In this document: positions 17,445-25,996 of the stretch, in pieces | Numbering within the stretch: the first letter of the stretch is position 1 | Layout: each line of letters begins with the position of its first letter | DNA from: Candidatus Dactylopiibacterium carminicum | Lineage (GTDB): Bacteria; Pseudomonadota; Gammaproteobacteria; Burkholderiales; Rhodocyclaceae | Direction: 5' to 3' | Assembly (NCBI RefSeq): GCF_014736495.1 | Contig: NZ_MDUX01000024.1 | Location: 1 to 49,892, forward strand | DNA length: 49,892 nt | Notes under the pieces: generated by a model | Seen by the model: the letters and a program-made list of their open reading frames with translations, nothing else | What the model was told of the DNA's origin: nothing | Databases searched by the model: none | Made by a program: the position numbers and the translations under genes

Positions 17445-17565
17445 GGCTCACACCCAAATTCCAGAATGTAAACACATTCCGGATACTGTGAACAGGCTCT
17501 AGTCTCGACCGGAAGTTTTGCAACGAATAACAAACCTCTAAGAAATCATGGGCATACAAAATAAG

Positions 17566-17581
17566 ACAAGTCCTGACTTGT
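17566..17581. promoter_or_regulatory. palindrome ACAAGTC-CT-GACTTGT
   Basis: A perfect 7-2-7 inverted repeat lies in the AT-rich 227-bp gap between the IS and the lipoprotein gene, 66 bp upstream of the -10 box. It is the size of a dimeric regulator site. It could also be a small hairpin, but no T-run follows. Confidence 0.4.
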
Positions 17582-17646
17582 GTTTCTGAAGGAATTCGTG
17601 AGATAATTAAAGGTTATTCTCTGCGGCTCCCTTTTTCTTTCTGAAT

Positions 17647-17655
17647 TGCTATAAT
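17647..17655 (+). promoter_or_regulatory. extended -10 promoter of the repeat lipoprotein gene
   Basis: TGC-TATAAT gives a perfect -10 hexamer (17650-17655) with the TGN extension, 74 bp upstream of the ATG at 17730. No good -35 is seen, as is usual for extended -10 promoters. Confidence 0.65.
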
Positions 17656-17729
17656 TTCGAGCAGCCGGAACCAACCGGTATTCTGCATTTTTGCTCCTTG
17701 CTCTTCACCTATTTCAAGGGATATCCACA

Positions 17730-17957
17730 ATGAAACAGTCTCTCCTCGTCGCTGCCCTGATCGCTCTGGTTGTGTCCGCTTGCGGCAAGAAGGAAGAAGC
17801 TCCTGCTGTTGAAGCACCGGCCGTTGAAGCTCCCGCTGTTGAAGCTTCCGAAGCCCCCGCTGTTGAAGCTTCCGAAGCCCCCGCTGTTGAAGCTTCCGAA
17901 GCCCCCGCTGTTGAAGCTTCCGAAGCCCCCGCCGCAGAAGCTTCCCCGGCTGTCTGA
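17730..17957 (+). CDS. small repeat-rich lipoprotein (EAPAVEAS repeats)
   Basis: The 75-aa product has a signal peptide with a lipobox ending VVSAC (Cys18), then GKKEEAP and a tail made only of Glu, Ala, Pro, Val and Ser: three EAPAV-type units, then four octapeptide units encoded by 24-bp DNA repeats. The tail is acidic, without Trp/Tyr/Phe, and should be extended and disordered. Small lipoproteins with short sequence-simple tails are frequent in betaproteobacteria; no function is known. A good promoter lies upstream and a terminator follows 23 bp after the stop. Confidence 0.85.
   Translation: MKQSLLVAALIALVVSACGKKEEAPAVEAPAVEAPAVEASEAPAVEASEAPAVEASEAPAVEASEAPAAEASPAV
17838..17933 (+). repeat. 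24-bp tandem repeat, four copies, in the lipoprotein gene
   Basis: Copies start at 17838, 17862, 17886 and 17910. The first three are identical; the fourth differs only at its last base (T to C). The unit encodes eight residues, so copy-number changes keep the frame. Two related 15-bp units precede the array. Confidence 0.95.
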
Positions 17958-17980
17958 GCGTTCAGTCTCCGGCGTCAAGA

Positions 17981-18004
17981 AACCGGCCTTGTGGCCGGTT
18001 TTTC
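17981..18004. terminator. terminator between the lipoprotein gene and the histidine kinase gene
   Basis: AACCGGCC (17981-17988), loop TTGT and GGCCGGTT (17993-18000) are followed by TTTCG. On the other strand the stem is followed by TTTCTTG, so it can also serve the converging kinase gene. Confidence 0.85.
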
Positions 18005-18011
18005 GTTTACC

Positions 18012-19235
18012 TCACCGCAGTGTCAGTTGGGGATCCACGGGTGGTAAACGCAACGTGAACACAGCCCCTTTCCCTGGAGCTGAGTCCAGCGTGATGAAGC
18101 CCCCCATGTTCTCCGCAAGCTCTCGCGAAATGGCCAACCCAAGGCCAGCACCCTCAGAGTGACGCCCTCCTCCGCCTAGCTGACGAAAACGCTCGAACAC
18201 CAGTGCATGCTCCTCCGATGCGATACCCGGACCACTATCCTGAACGGAGAAGACCAGCAAGCCGTCGCACACGGAGACCACGAAGTCGACTCTGCCTTCC
18301 TGCGTATAGCGCAATGCATTGCCTAGCAGGTTTCCGAGGATCTGACGCAACCTGACAGGGTCAACCACGATGCGATCAGGCAGATCGGCCGCAAGACTCA
18401 TCCGTCCTGCCAATCCCCTGGCTTGCAGCGACACCGCCACTGGTGCCCACAGTTCGGCGCAGAATGGCTCAAGTACGATGTCCTCTGGATGCAGAACCAA
18501 TCTGCGTGCATCCAGACGTGCCAGATCAAGCAGATCATTGAACATCGCGTGCAAATGCCGCCCAGAGGACAGGATGCTCCGGGCGTAATCCCGCAGCTCT
18601 CCATCTTCCAGCTCCAACTGCAGCAGGTCAGCAAAGCCCAGGATGCTGTTGAGCGGAGTGCGCATCTCATGGCTGATGGCGGCCAGAAATTCGCTCTTGT
18701 TCCGCCAGGTCTGTTCCGTCAGTTGACGTGCCTGCTCCAGCGCCCGGTTTTGCTCCCTGCTCAATTCAAGCAGTGCGCTACGGTTCTGATGGTCGGCACA
18801 GGCAAAGATCGCACGCGCCAAGTGAGGCATCAGACCTCGCACTACGGCAAACGCATCCGGTTGCATCGCGCCCGGTCTGCTCTCCATGAACAAGGCACCG
18901 ACCCCTTCAATGTTCAACGCATGTATGGCCGCCTCTGCTGTCGTCTCCAGCGGAAATGCCTCAAAACAACCACTGAGCATGAACCCTTCACAATTCGCCT
19001 GCCTCCACGGGGTAATCTCCCACGCTTTTACACTCCATGCAGGGTAGGCATATACCTGATGCGCACCCATTGTCACCGGTGTCAGCCAAATCTGGGTTGT
19101 CCTCAACTGAAGGCGCTGGGACAGCACCACCAGGAATCCACGCAGCATTTCGGAGACATCCAGCGAGGTGCCGATGCGCATCGACAGCTCGCATTGCAGA
19201 GACATGAGCCAGATGGTGGATTTACGCGTCTGCAT
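18012..19235 (-). CDS. cytoplasmic sensor histidine kinase (GAF-like + HisKA + HATPase)
   Basis: The product is 407 aa. Residues about 15-150 look like a GAF-type sensor region (SLDVSEMLRGFL start). No membrane helix is seen, so the kinase should be soluble. A short coiled linker (about 155-180) leads to HisKA with the phosphorylated H189 in AAISHEMRTPLNS. The ATPase domain has an N-box (LGNLLGNALRYT), G1 (DSGPGIAS) and G2 (GAGLGLAIS). It overlaps the FIST gene by 14 bp. No response regulator is present on either side, so the phosphoryl acceptor must be encoded elsewhere. Confidence 0.9.
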   Translation of the reverse strand: MQTRKSTIWLMSLQCELSMRIGTSLDVSEMLRGFLVVLSQRLQLRTTQIWLTPVTMGAHQVYAYPAWSVKAWEITPWRQANCEGFMLSGCFEAFPLETTAEAAIHALNIEGVGALFMESRPGAMQPDAFAVVRGLMPHLARAIFACADHQNRSALLELSREQNRALEQARQLTEQTWRNKSEFLAAISHEMRTPLNSILGFADLLQLELEDGELRDYARSILSSGRHLHAMFNDLLDLARLDARRLVLHPEDIVLEPFCAELWAPVAVSLQARGLAGRMSLAADLPDRIVVDPVRLRQILGNLLGNALRYTQEGRVDFVVSVCDGLLVFSVQDSGPGIASEEHALVFERFRQLGGGGRHSEGAGLGLAISRELAENMGGFITLDSAPGKGAVFTLRLPPVDPQLTLR

Positions 19236-20355
19236 CAGGCCATAAACCTAGAACACTGGTTTTGTTGTGCAATTCAAGACAGACCCCAAGGGCACTGCCG
19301 ATTTCTCCGAGACTGAGGACCCCAAACAACGGGATGTGTTGGCCATCGTGCACCATCCGGGTACGCAATGCTTGCAGATGCTCCGGATAGCTGTCGCCCG
19401 CATGAAGGCCGCTGCTCATACAGTCGACCAGCAGAGCCGCCACCGGCGCGGAACTACAATTTCCCTGCGCATCATGCCAAGCGTCCACCAATGCCTGCAT
19501 CAGATCAGCGCGTTCTCCATGCAGGATATGAAGACTGGCTTGGTTCGGAACGTCACCCACACAAATCAATGTGTCCCCTGTACGCCGGAGTGGGTCCCGC
19601 ACGAGAAAGCTACCATCCATGCGCTCGATTCCGAAAGGATAGGATCTGGAATACTCGAAGCTGCTGGCGGGGGTTTCCTCTTGTCGCAACAAGGGCGTCA
19701 GTTGTTCGCCATAGACCTGGGCTGCAGGCCTGAAATCCAAGGAATGAATTTCGTGTCCATGGGCTTCGGATACCAGATAGGGGCCAAACAGGTGTCTCCA
19801 GCCATGTCGCGCACCGATCCCCAGATGCGCAGATAACCCCATCAGGACTGCCGCATCCTGCAGGACTCCTCTGTTGCTGAAGACACAGGCCCGACGACGT
19901 TCCATCGATCCCGCCCCACCACCTATATAGCGTGGCTGGGGACCCAGGCGGTCATAGACATGCTCGATCATGGGCGACACCCTGCACGCCAGACCGTCGA
20001 ACCAGAGCATCACGGTGCCGCAGCCATCCAGACTGCACGGCAGATCCCGACAAGCCTGCAGTGCAGACTGATCGAGACGGTCCAGCACATGCAGCACGGG
20101 CTCATGACGCAGGCCGACGGCGATGACACCATTGCGCGATACAGTTTCCTCGCACAGCACCCTCGGGAATATCCCTCCTGCAACCGGAACGGGCAGCCCC
20201 TGCAGTAGAGAATCCCACTCGCGCTGGGAGATCGCACATCCTTCGCCAACCAATATCAGCAGACCGCGCGCGCCCTGCGTGAGCAGTGCCGCAAGACGCG
20301 CCTCAAGGGCTGCAACACCCTCACCCTCGCGCGCTTGCGGCGTGCCGATGATCAC
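19222..20355 (-). CDS. FIST-domain sensory protein
   Basis: The product is 377 aa. The N-terminal half (about 1-190) fits the FIST N domain ([22 protein letters not shown], then [10 protein letters not shown] with glycine-rich turns) and the C-terminal half fits FIST_C ([39 protein letters not shown]). FIST modules are predicted ligand sensors, possibly for amino acids, usually tied to signalling proteins. It starts at a GTG that overlaps the ispF stop (GTGA) and overlaps the histidine kinase gene downstream, so the three are translationally coupled. It probably feeds the kinase (inference). Confidence 0.85.
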   Translation of the reverse strand: MIIGTPQAREGEGVAALEARLAALLTQGARGLLILVGEGCAISQREWDSLLQGLPVPVAGGIFPRVLCEETVSRNGVIAVGLRHEPVLHVLDRLDQSALQACRDLPCSLDGCGTVMLWFDGLACRVSPMIEHVYDRLGPQPRYIGGGAGSMERRRACVFSNRGVLQDAAVLMGLSAHLGIGARHGWRHLFGPYLVSEAHGHEIHSLDFRPAAQVYGEQLTPLLRQEETPASSFEYSRSYPFGIERMDGSFLVRDPLRRTGDTLICVGDVPNQASLHILHGERADLMQALVDAWHDAQGNCSSAPVAALLVDCMSSGLHAGDSYPEHLQALRTRMVHDGQHIPLFGVLSLGEIGSALGVCLELHNKTSVLGLWPDADA

Positions 20356-20846
20356 GTATTACTCCGACGCATCAATAAGGCCACCGCCTGCGTGGCGATC
20401 CCCTCGCCCCTGCCAAGGTGCCCGAGACGTTCATTGGTCTTACCCTTGACATTGACACAAGTGGCATCGATTCCAATATCTTCGGCGATGTTGGCAACCA
20501 TCTGCGACGCGTAAGGCGAGATCTTCGGAGCCTGCGCAATGATCATGGCATCGATATTCACTACCAGCCAGCCAGCCTCATGCACACGTCGTATGGCTTC
20601 CTGCAACAGCTTGCGACTATCCGCGCCTTCATTCGCAGGATCGGTATCGGGAAACAGCCGTCCGATGTCACCCAGGCCAACTGCACCAAGCACGGCGTCA
20701 GTGATGGCATGCATCAACGCGTCTGCATCCGAATGCCCCAACAAGCCTTTCTCGTAGGGAATCTCGACACCGCCAAGAACCAGCCTGCGCCCTTCAACCA
20801 GGCGATGTACATCCAGCCCCTGACCGATCCGAAAAGGAATGCTCAT
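20352..20846 (-). CDS. ispF: 2-C-methyl-D-erythritol 2,4-cyclodiphosphate synthase
   Basis: IspF closes the cyclodiphosphate in the MEP isoprenoid pathway. The 164-aa protein has the metal ligands in GLDVHR (D-x-H), the GHSDADAL motif, and the C-terminal signature [22 protein letters not shown] small deviation is GQGLDVHR instead of the common GYDVHR. It overlaps ispD by 4 bp (ATGA) and the FIST gene by 4 bp (GTGA). Confidence 0.96.
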   Translation of the reverse strand: MSIPFRIGQGLDVHRLVEGRRLVLGGVEIPYEKGLLGHSDADALMHAITDAVLGAVGLGDIGRLFPDTDPANEGADSRKLLQEAIRRVHEAGWLVVNIDAMIIAQAPKISPYASQMVANIAEDIGIDATCVNVKGKTNERLGHLGRGEGIATQAVALLMRRSNT

Positions 20847-21535
20847 GTCTTTCCCCTTGCTCGCAAGATGATCTCGGCAAGCGCCAGATCCTGCGGATAA
20901 GTCACCTTGAAATTCGTCGCATCCGCCGCCACCAGCCGCGGAGCCAGGCCCAGAGCCTCGACAGCCCCTGCCTCATCCGTCACGCCCTGAGCCATCGTCA
21001 ATGCTCGGAGCAACAAGCCGTGACGGAACATCTGCGGTGTCTGCGCCTGCCACATGGCTTCGCGCGAAATAGTCGCCGCCACACGCACATCGACGTTCGC
21101 CCGTTTGAGGGTATCGGCCACAGGCTGCGCAAGCAAGCCACCGATTTCGTCTTCAGCCAGGGTGTCGATCAGCGCATCCACCTGCGCGACGTCAAGACAA
21201 GCACGCGCGGCGTCATGCACCAGCATCCAGTCGTCCGCTCGAACTTCACCCTCCAGCCTCTGCAACGCGTTGGTCACGCTCTCAGCGCGCGTCGCTCCTC
21301 CTACGCGCAGTACCCGCAGCTTGTCTCCTGGCAAGATCCAATCAAAAGCCGCCCACCACTCATCTTCAGGCGAGAGCACCACGCAGACCTGTTCGATGCG
21401 CGTTACCGCACACAAGGTTGCCAGTGCATGCCACAGCAGTGGTTTGCCCGCGAGCATCAAATACTGCTTGGGACGTTCAGCCCCCATGCGGCTGCCGCTT
21501 CCGGCGGCGGGAACAATGGCGAAATGACGACTCAT
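20843..21535 (-). CDS. ispD: 2-C-methyl-D-erythritol 4-phosphate cytidylyltransferase
   Basis: IspD transfers CMP from CTP to MEP. The 230-aa product has the CTP-binding loop AAGSGSRMG near residues 10-18, [22 protein letters not shown] and the C-terminal [16 protein letters not shown] signature. ispDF feed undecaprenyl phosphate synthesis, which is used by the cell-wall and glycan genes elsewhere in the window. It lies 89 bp beyond the ftsZ stop, after a terminator. Confidence 0.96.
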   Translation of the reverse strand: MSRHFAIVPAAGSGSRMGAERPKQYLMLAGKPLLWHALATLCAVTRIEQVCVVLSPEDEWWAAFDWILPGDKLRVLRVGGATRAESVTNALQRLEGEVRADDWMLVHDAARACLDVAQVDALIDTLAEDEIGGLLAQPVADTLKRANVDVRVAATISREAMWQAQTPQMFRHGLLLRALTMAQGVTDEAGAVEALGLAPRLVAADATNFKVTYPQDLALAEIILRARGKT

Positions 21536-21577
21536 GGACGGCTCATGATTTCAGTACGTGAAAATGAGGCGGACAGT

Positions 21578-21607
21578 AAAAAGCCGGACGCACGCGTCCG
21601 GCTTTTC
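21578..21607 (-). terminator. intrinsic terminator after ftsZ
   Basis: AAAAGCCGGACG pairs with CGTCCGGCTTTT around a 4-nt loop (about 21579-21606). It lies 17 bp beyond the ftsZ stop in the reverse direction and marks the end of the division cluster. The A/T runs on both sides make it symmetrical. Confidence 0.9.
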
Positions 21608-21624
21608 TCGGTCGATCTGCTCGA

Positions 21625-22767
21625 TCAGTCAGCCTGCTTGCGCAGGAAGGCCGGGATGTCGTACGTACCGAAACCGTTATCGCTCATCGCCTGCACCGTG
21701 TTACGGGTGCTGCGGCGGATCACGGCAGGCATGGCCAACTCATCGTAGTTAACTTCGACGCCCTCGTCGTCAGTACCTGTACGGATCACCTGCATTACCG
21801 GCTGACGGCTCATGGCACGACGCGCACCAAGACCAGTGGCCAGTACCGTCACGCGGATACGATCTTCCATGGCATCGTCGAATACCGTGCCGTAGAACAC
21901 CGTGGCATCCTCAGTTGCGAACGCACGCACGGTCTGCACGGCTTCACGCACTTCGGACATCTTCAGCGAACGGCTGGCAGTGATGTTGATCAGCACGCCG
22001 CGCGCACCGGAAAGTTCCACGCCTTCAAGCAGCGGGCTCGCTGCAGCCTGTTCGGCAGCGATACGCGCGCGGTCCATGCCGGAAGCCTCGGCAGACCCCA
22101 TCATCGCGCGGCCCATCTCGGCCATCAGCGTACGCACGTCCTGGAAGTCCACATTCACCAGACCCGGCACATTGATGATCTCGGCGATGCCGCCCACAGC
22201 CTTGCGCAGCACGTCGTCGGCGTTGTGGAAGCACTCTTCCATGCTGGCATCATCGCCATACACTTCCATCAGCTTGTCGTTGAGCACCACGATCAACGAA
22301 TCGACATGACGGGAGAGCTCTTCGATGCCGCTATCCGCCACACGGACACGATTCTCGAAATCGAAAGGCTTGGTCACCACGGCCACCGTGAGTACACCGA
22401 GTTCCTTGGCCACTTCAGCCACCACGGGGGCCGCGCCGGTGCCGGTCCCTCCACCCATGCCAGCGGTGATGAAGACCATATGTGCGCCTTGCAGCGCAGA
22501 AGCGATGGTTTCGCGTGCCTCGAGTGCCTCGGCACGGCCTGCCTCAGGCTTGGCACCAGCCCCCAGGCCGGACTTGCCGAGCTGGATCTTGCGCGAAGCC
22601 AGCGAACGGCGCAGCGCCTGGGCATCGGTATTTGCACAGATGAATTCGACTCCCTGTACCCCTTCGCGGATCATGTGATCCACTGCATTGCCTCCGGCAC
22701 CACCGACACCAATGACCTTGATGACGGTACCGCAAGGTTCCTTTTCGACAATCTCGATCAGATCCAT
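21625..22767 (-). CDS. ftsZ: cell division protein FtsZ
   Basis: FtsZ is the tubulin-like GTPase that forms the Z-ring. The 380-aa protein has the nucleotide-binding GVGGAGGNAVD (about 20-30), the tubulin signature GGGTGTG (105-111), the T7-loop residues NVDFQDVRTLM, a short variable linker and the conserved C-terminal peptide DIPAFLRKQ that binds FtsA. AAGGGG precedes the ATG. It is separated from ftsA by 168 bp and is followed by a terminator rather than by lpxC. Confidence 0.97.
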   Translation of the reverse strand: MDLIEIVEKEPCGTVIKVIGVGGAGGNAVDHMIREGVQGVEFICANTDAQALRRSLASRKIQLGKSGLGAGAKPEAGRAEALEARETIASALQGAHMVFITAGMGGGTGTGAAPVVAEVAKELGVLTVAVVTKPFDFENRVRVADSGIEELSRHVDSLIVVLNDKLMEVYGDDASMEECFHNADDVLRKAVGGIAEIINVPGLVNVDFQDVRTLMAEMGRAMMGSAEASGMDRARIAAEQAAASPLLEGVELSGARGVLINITASRSLKMSEVREAVQTVRAFATEDATVFYGTVFDDAMEDRIRVTVLATGLGARRAMSRQPVMQVIRTGTDDEGVEVNYDELAMPAVIRRSTRNTVQAMSDNGFGTYDIPAFLRKQAD

Positions 22768-22935
22768 GCAAACCCCTTTTCGCGTTCGTGATGATCACTG
22801 CGCTGTCGCGCACCCAAAGGCACTCACAAACACTCTAGATATAGTACTTAGCGCGCGAGTTTACTACTAAATACCTTGCGGGAATACCCGCGAATCGACC
22901 AAAAAGCGCATTGCGCCCAAAGGTCCCTTACAACT
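22768..22935 (-). other. ftsA-ftsZ intergenic region with possible internal promoter
   Basis: This gap is long for the cluster. It contains a short hairpin GCGGG-AATA-CCCGC (22878-22891) without a T-run and, on the reverse strand, an AT-rich stretch with TACTAT (22841-22846) preceded 19 bp earlier by TTTAGT. A separate ftsZ promoter is plausible but weakly supported. Confidence 0.4.
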
Positions 22936-24165
22936 TCAAAAATTCCGCTCCAGCCAGGCTTTCGTGCGCTCGAACCAGTGGCGCACGCTACGGCCCTCGC
23001 GGGCCTGAAGACCACGTCGGCGCTGTGCAGCACCTTCCAGCACCAACCCCATCACGTTCGCGTACTGCGGCTGGCAGACCACGTCTGCCAGCGACCCTTG
23101 ATAGACGGGGATTCCGGCCCTCACCGGCAGGTGGAAGACCTCGTCGCCAAGCTCGCAGACGCCGCCAAGCTGTGCCGACCCTCCGGTAAGAACCAGCCCG
23201 GAGGACAGGAGTTCCTCGTACCCACTGCGGCGAAGCTCGCTTTGCACCAGTTCGAAAAGCTCCTGCACGCGGGGCTGGATCACCGCCGCCAGACTCTCGC
23301 GCGACAGGCGGCGAGGCGGCCGATCCCCCACGCTGGGCACCTCGATGGTCTCCCCCGGATCGACCAGACTCTGCACCGCCATGCCGTGGTGCAGCTTGAT
23401 TTCTTCCGCTTCCACGGTCGGCGTACGCAAGGCCATGGCGATATCGTTGGTGATCTGGTCACCGGCGATCGGGATCACCGCCGTGTGGCGGATCGCCCCC
23501 TGAGTGAACACCGCCAGATCGGTCGTGCCGGCGCCGACGTCTACCAGACACACGCCCAGTTCCTTCTCATCCTCGGAAAGCGTGGCAAAGCTCGAAGCCA
23601 GCGGTTGCAACACCAGGTCCACGACTTCCAGGCCGCAGCGACGCACGCATTTGATGAGGTTCTGTGCGGCAGACACGGCGCCGGTGATGATGTGCACCTT
23701 CACCTCCAGCTTCACCCCGCTCATGCCGATGGGCTCGCGCACGCCGTCCTGCCCGTCGATGATGAATTCCTGCGTCAGGATGTGCAGGATCTGCTGGTCT
23801 GCGGGGATCGGCATCGCACGTGCAACTTCGATCACGCGTTCCACATCCAGCGCGGTCACTTCCTTGTCCTTGATCGCCACCATGCCATTGCTGTTGAAAC
23901 TGCGGATATGGCTACCGGCGATGCCGGTGTAGACGTCGCGGATCTTGCAGTCCGCCATCAGCTCGACTTCCTGCACCACGCGCGAAATGGCATCCACGGT
24001 GGCCTCAATATTGACCACCACGCCCTTCTTCAGACCGCTGGAGGGCTGGCTCGCCAGCCCGATCACGTCCAGCCTCCCGTCTGGCCGCAGTTCGGCCACC
24101 ATCGCAGTCACCTTGGAGGTGCCCACGTCCAGGCCGACGATCAGATCCTTGTTTTCCTTACTCAT
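22936..24165 (-). CDS. ftsA: cell division protein FtsA
   Basis: FtsA is an actin-like ATPase that tethers FtsZ to the membrane. The 409-aa product starts with LIVGLDVGTSKV (phosphate 1 motif), contains LVDVGAGTTDLAVF (phosphate 2), VLTGGSAQL (adenosine motif) and ends with the amphipathic membrane-targeting helix WFERTKAWLERNF. It overlaps ftsQ by 4 bp. Confidence 0.97.
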   Translation of the reverse strand: MSKENKDLIVGLDVGTSKVTAMVAELRPDGRLDVIGLASQPSSGLKKGVVVNIEATVDAISRVVQEVELMADCKIRDVYTGIAGSHIRSFNSNGMVAIKDKEVTALDVERVIEVARAMPIPADQQILHILTQEFIIDGQDGVREPIGMSGVKLEVKVHIITGAVSAAQNLIKCVRRCGLEVVDLVLQPLASSFATLSEDEKELGVCLVDVGAGTTDLAVFTQGAIRHTAVIPIAGDQITNDIAMALRTPTVEAEEIKLHHGMAVQSLVDPGETIEVPSVGDRPPRRLSRESLAAVIQPRVQELFELVQSELRRSGYEELLSSGLVLTGGSAQLGGVCELGDEVFHLPVRAGIPVYQGSLADVVCQPQYANVMGLVLEGAAQRRRGLQAREGRSVRHWFERTKAWLERNF

Positions 24166-24995
24166 TGTGTGCCTCGTTTGAGATCTTCTGCGCCGACGCG
24201 CGCGGCAAAGCCACTGGGGTAACGCAAATCAGCCACCTTCAGACGCTCTCCGAAACGCATCCTGATATCCGGCCAGGCGGCCACAAAACGCTCCAGGCGG
24301 GCCTCGACCGGAGACTTTGGCTGGTTCTTGCCCAGCTCGATGACCAAGCCATCGTCAAGCACCACCTGCCAGGCAAGCCGGCCGGAAAGTTTGAGTTGCG
24401 CCACGTGTCGTCCCAACGGCCCGAGAATCCGGTTCAAGTGCTGCATTTCGGCCAACATCAACACGGTGGTGCCGCTCGGCCCGGCAAACACCGGCAGTGA
24501 ATCTCCGGCCGCCGCATCGAAGAGTTCGCCCTGTGTATTGACCAGACTGCTCTCGCCGGTTTCCGGGCTTTGCCATTGCGCCACAGCAGCATGTTCCTCC
24601 AGGGAAACCTCGACCGCCGCCGGCCAGCGTCGGCGCAACTGCGCTTGCCGTACCCAAGGCAGGGTTTCGAACGCTTCCCGCGCACGCTCCAGATCCACCG
24701 TGAAAAAATTCCCGCGCAGTGCAGTCTCGGCTGCGTATTCGATCTGCTCCGCGGTCACCCTCTGTGGTGCATCCAGCACTACCACCTCGCGCAAACCGAA
24801 CAGCGGCAGGCGCACCACTGCGATTACCAGTGCGTATCCGAGCACTATCGACGCCAACAGAATCAGGGTGTCGGCCACCAGATTGATCCAGTCCGGGCGA
24901 TGCCAGAAGCCGCTGCGAACCCGCGTGCGTGCGCCAGCAGGCCTCGGCTCTGCGCCGTGGCCTGCTGCTGCGGTATGCACGCTGCCCTTGTTCAA
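24162..24995 (-). CDS. ftsQ: cell division protein FtsQ
   Basis: FtsQ is a bitopic divisome protein that recruits FtsB/FtsL. The 277-aa product has a short cytoplasmic N-terminus, one membrane helix (about 40-60, LILLASIVLGYALVIAVV), then a POTRA domain (LREVVVLDAPQRVTAEQIEYAAE) and the FtsQ/DivIB domain. The start is taken as TTG at 24995, 31 bp after the ddlB stop, with GAGGAA upstream; a GTG five codons later is an alternative. Confidence 0.92.
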   Translation of the reverse strand: MNKGSVHTAAAGHGAEPRPAGARTRVRSGFWHRPDWINLVADTLILLASIVLGYALVIAVVRLPLFGLREVVVLDAPQRVTAEQIEYAAETALRGNFFTVDLERAREAFETLPWVRQAQLRRRWPAAVEVSLEEHAAVAQWQSPETGESSLVNTQGELFDAAAGDSLPVFAGPSGTTVLMLAEMQHLNRILGPLGRHVAQLKLSGRLAWQVVLDDGLVIELGKNQPKSPVEARLERFVAAWPDIRMRFGERLKVADLRYPSGFAARVGAEDLKRGTQ

Positions 24996-25026
24996 TCGGA
25001 TTTCCTCATCGCTTCCGTCGTAATGC

Positions 25027-25950
25027 TCAGTCCAGCGCCGCCTGCTCCAGGATGCGCAGACACAGCTGGGCGAAACTCATACCTGCTGCCCGTGCGGCCA
25101 TCGGCACCAGCGAATGATCCGTCATGCCCGGCGCAGTATTCATTTCTAGAAAGCTGTAACTGCCATCTGCACGCACGATCACGTCCGCACGCCCCCAACC
25201 TCGACAGCCAAGAACCTGGAAGGCACGCAGGGCATCGCGCTGCACGGCCTCCTCCAGCTCGGACGAAACACCTGCAGGGCAGTGGTAATGCGCCTTGTCG
25301 GTGAAATACTTGTTTTCGTAGTCGTAGGCATTGCCGGGCGACATCTCAATGCGCACCAGCGGCAGCGTCTGGTCCCCCAGCACACCGGCCGTCATCTCCT
25401 GCCCGGCGACGAATTCCTCTGCGATCACCAGTGCGTCACAACGCGCGGCCTGTTCGTAGGCCGCCCCGAACTCAGCCGGTGTCTCGACCTTGCTCACGCC
25501 GATCGAGGAGCCTTCCCGCGCGGGTTTGATGATCAATGGCAGCCCAAGCGCTTCCATCACGGCGGTGAAATCTATGCCGGGTGTCAGCAAACGGTATTTC
25601 GGCGTAGGCACGCCCGCAGCCAGCCACACCAGCTTGGCGCGCCATTTGTCCATTGAAAGCGCGGAAGCCATCACACCGCTGCCGGTGTAGGGAATTCCCA
25701 GCGCCTGCAAGGCGCCCTGCAATGTACCGTCTTCACCGAAACGGCCGTGCAGTGCAATGAAGGCGCGTGCGAATCCCTGCTCGCGCAGCTGCCACACGGA
25801 TTGCTCGGCGGGATCGAACGCGTGGGCATCCACGCCCGCGCTACGCAGCGCGGACAGTACGGCATTGCCCGAATTGAGCGAGATCTGCCGCTCCGAGGAG
25901 CTGCCACCCATCAACACGGCAACCTTGCCGAAATTCTGCTCCATGCTCAT
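25027..25950 (-). CDS. ddlB: D-alanine--D-alanine ligase B
   Basis: Ddl makes the D-Ala-D-Ala dipeptide used by MurF. The 307-aa ATP-grasp enzyme has GGSSSER near the N-terminus, ALHGRFGEDG, the Gly-rich region with PAREGSSIGV and the C-terminal EMNTAPGMTDHS metal and substrate motif. A second Met two codons later is an alternative start. It lies between murC and ftsQ; the usual murB between murC and ddl is missing. Confidence 0.96.
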   Translation of the reverse strand: MSMEQNFGKVAVLMGGSSSERQISLNSGNAVLSALRSAGVDAHAFDPAEQSVWQLREQGFARAFIALHGRFGEDGTLQGALQALGIPYTGSGVMASALSMDKWRAKLVWLAAGVPTPKYRLLTPGIDFTAVMEALGLPLIIKPAREGSSIGVSKVETPAEFGAAYEQAARCDALVIAEEFVAGQEMTAGVLGDQTLPLVRIEMSPGNAYDYENKYFTDKAHYHCPAGVSSELEEAVQRDALRAFQVLGCRGWGRADVIVRADGSYSFLEMNTAPGMTDHSLVPMAARAAGMSFAQLCLRILEQAALD

Positions 25951-25996
25951 GCCTACCCTTCTGCCTCTTCAGCCCAATCCCCGAGTCCGCTCACGC

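Larger units (their letters stand above)
16677..17498 (-). mobile_element. complete IS5-family (IS427-group-like) insertion sequence
   Basis: The element is 822 bp, with imperfect terminal inverted repeats (GGCGTGTTCACAGTA against AGCCTGTTCACAGTA when read inward) and CTAG on both sides (16673-16676 and 17499-17502), consistent with a CTAG target and duplication. It holds one transposase read from two overlapping frames. The right end is identical to the partial copy at 1-52. It separates rlmD from the repeat lipoprotein gene. Confidence 0.93.

Noticed and set aside
16677..17498. Transposase pseudogene by frameshift
   Set aside because: The frame change lies exactly at an A7 slippery site and gives the known continuous product, so programmed frameshifting is the better explanation.
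17838..17933. CRISPR-like array
   Set aside because: The repeats are contiguous without spacers and lie in frame inside a lipoprotein gene.
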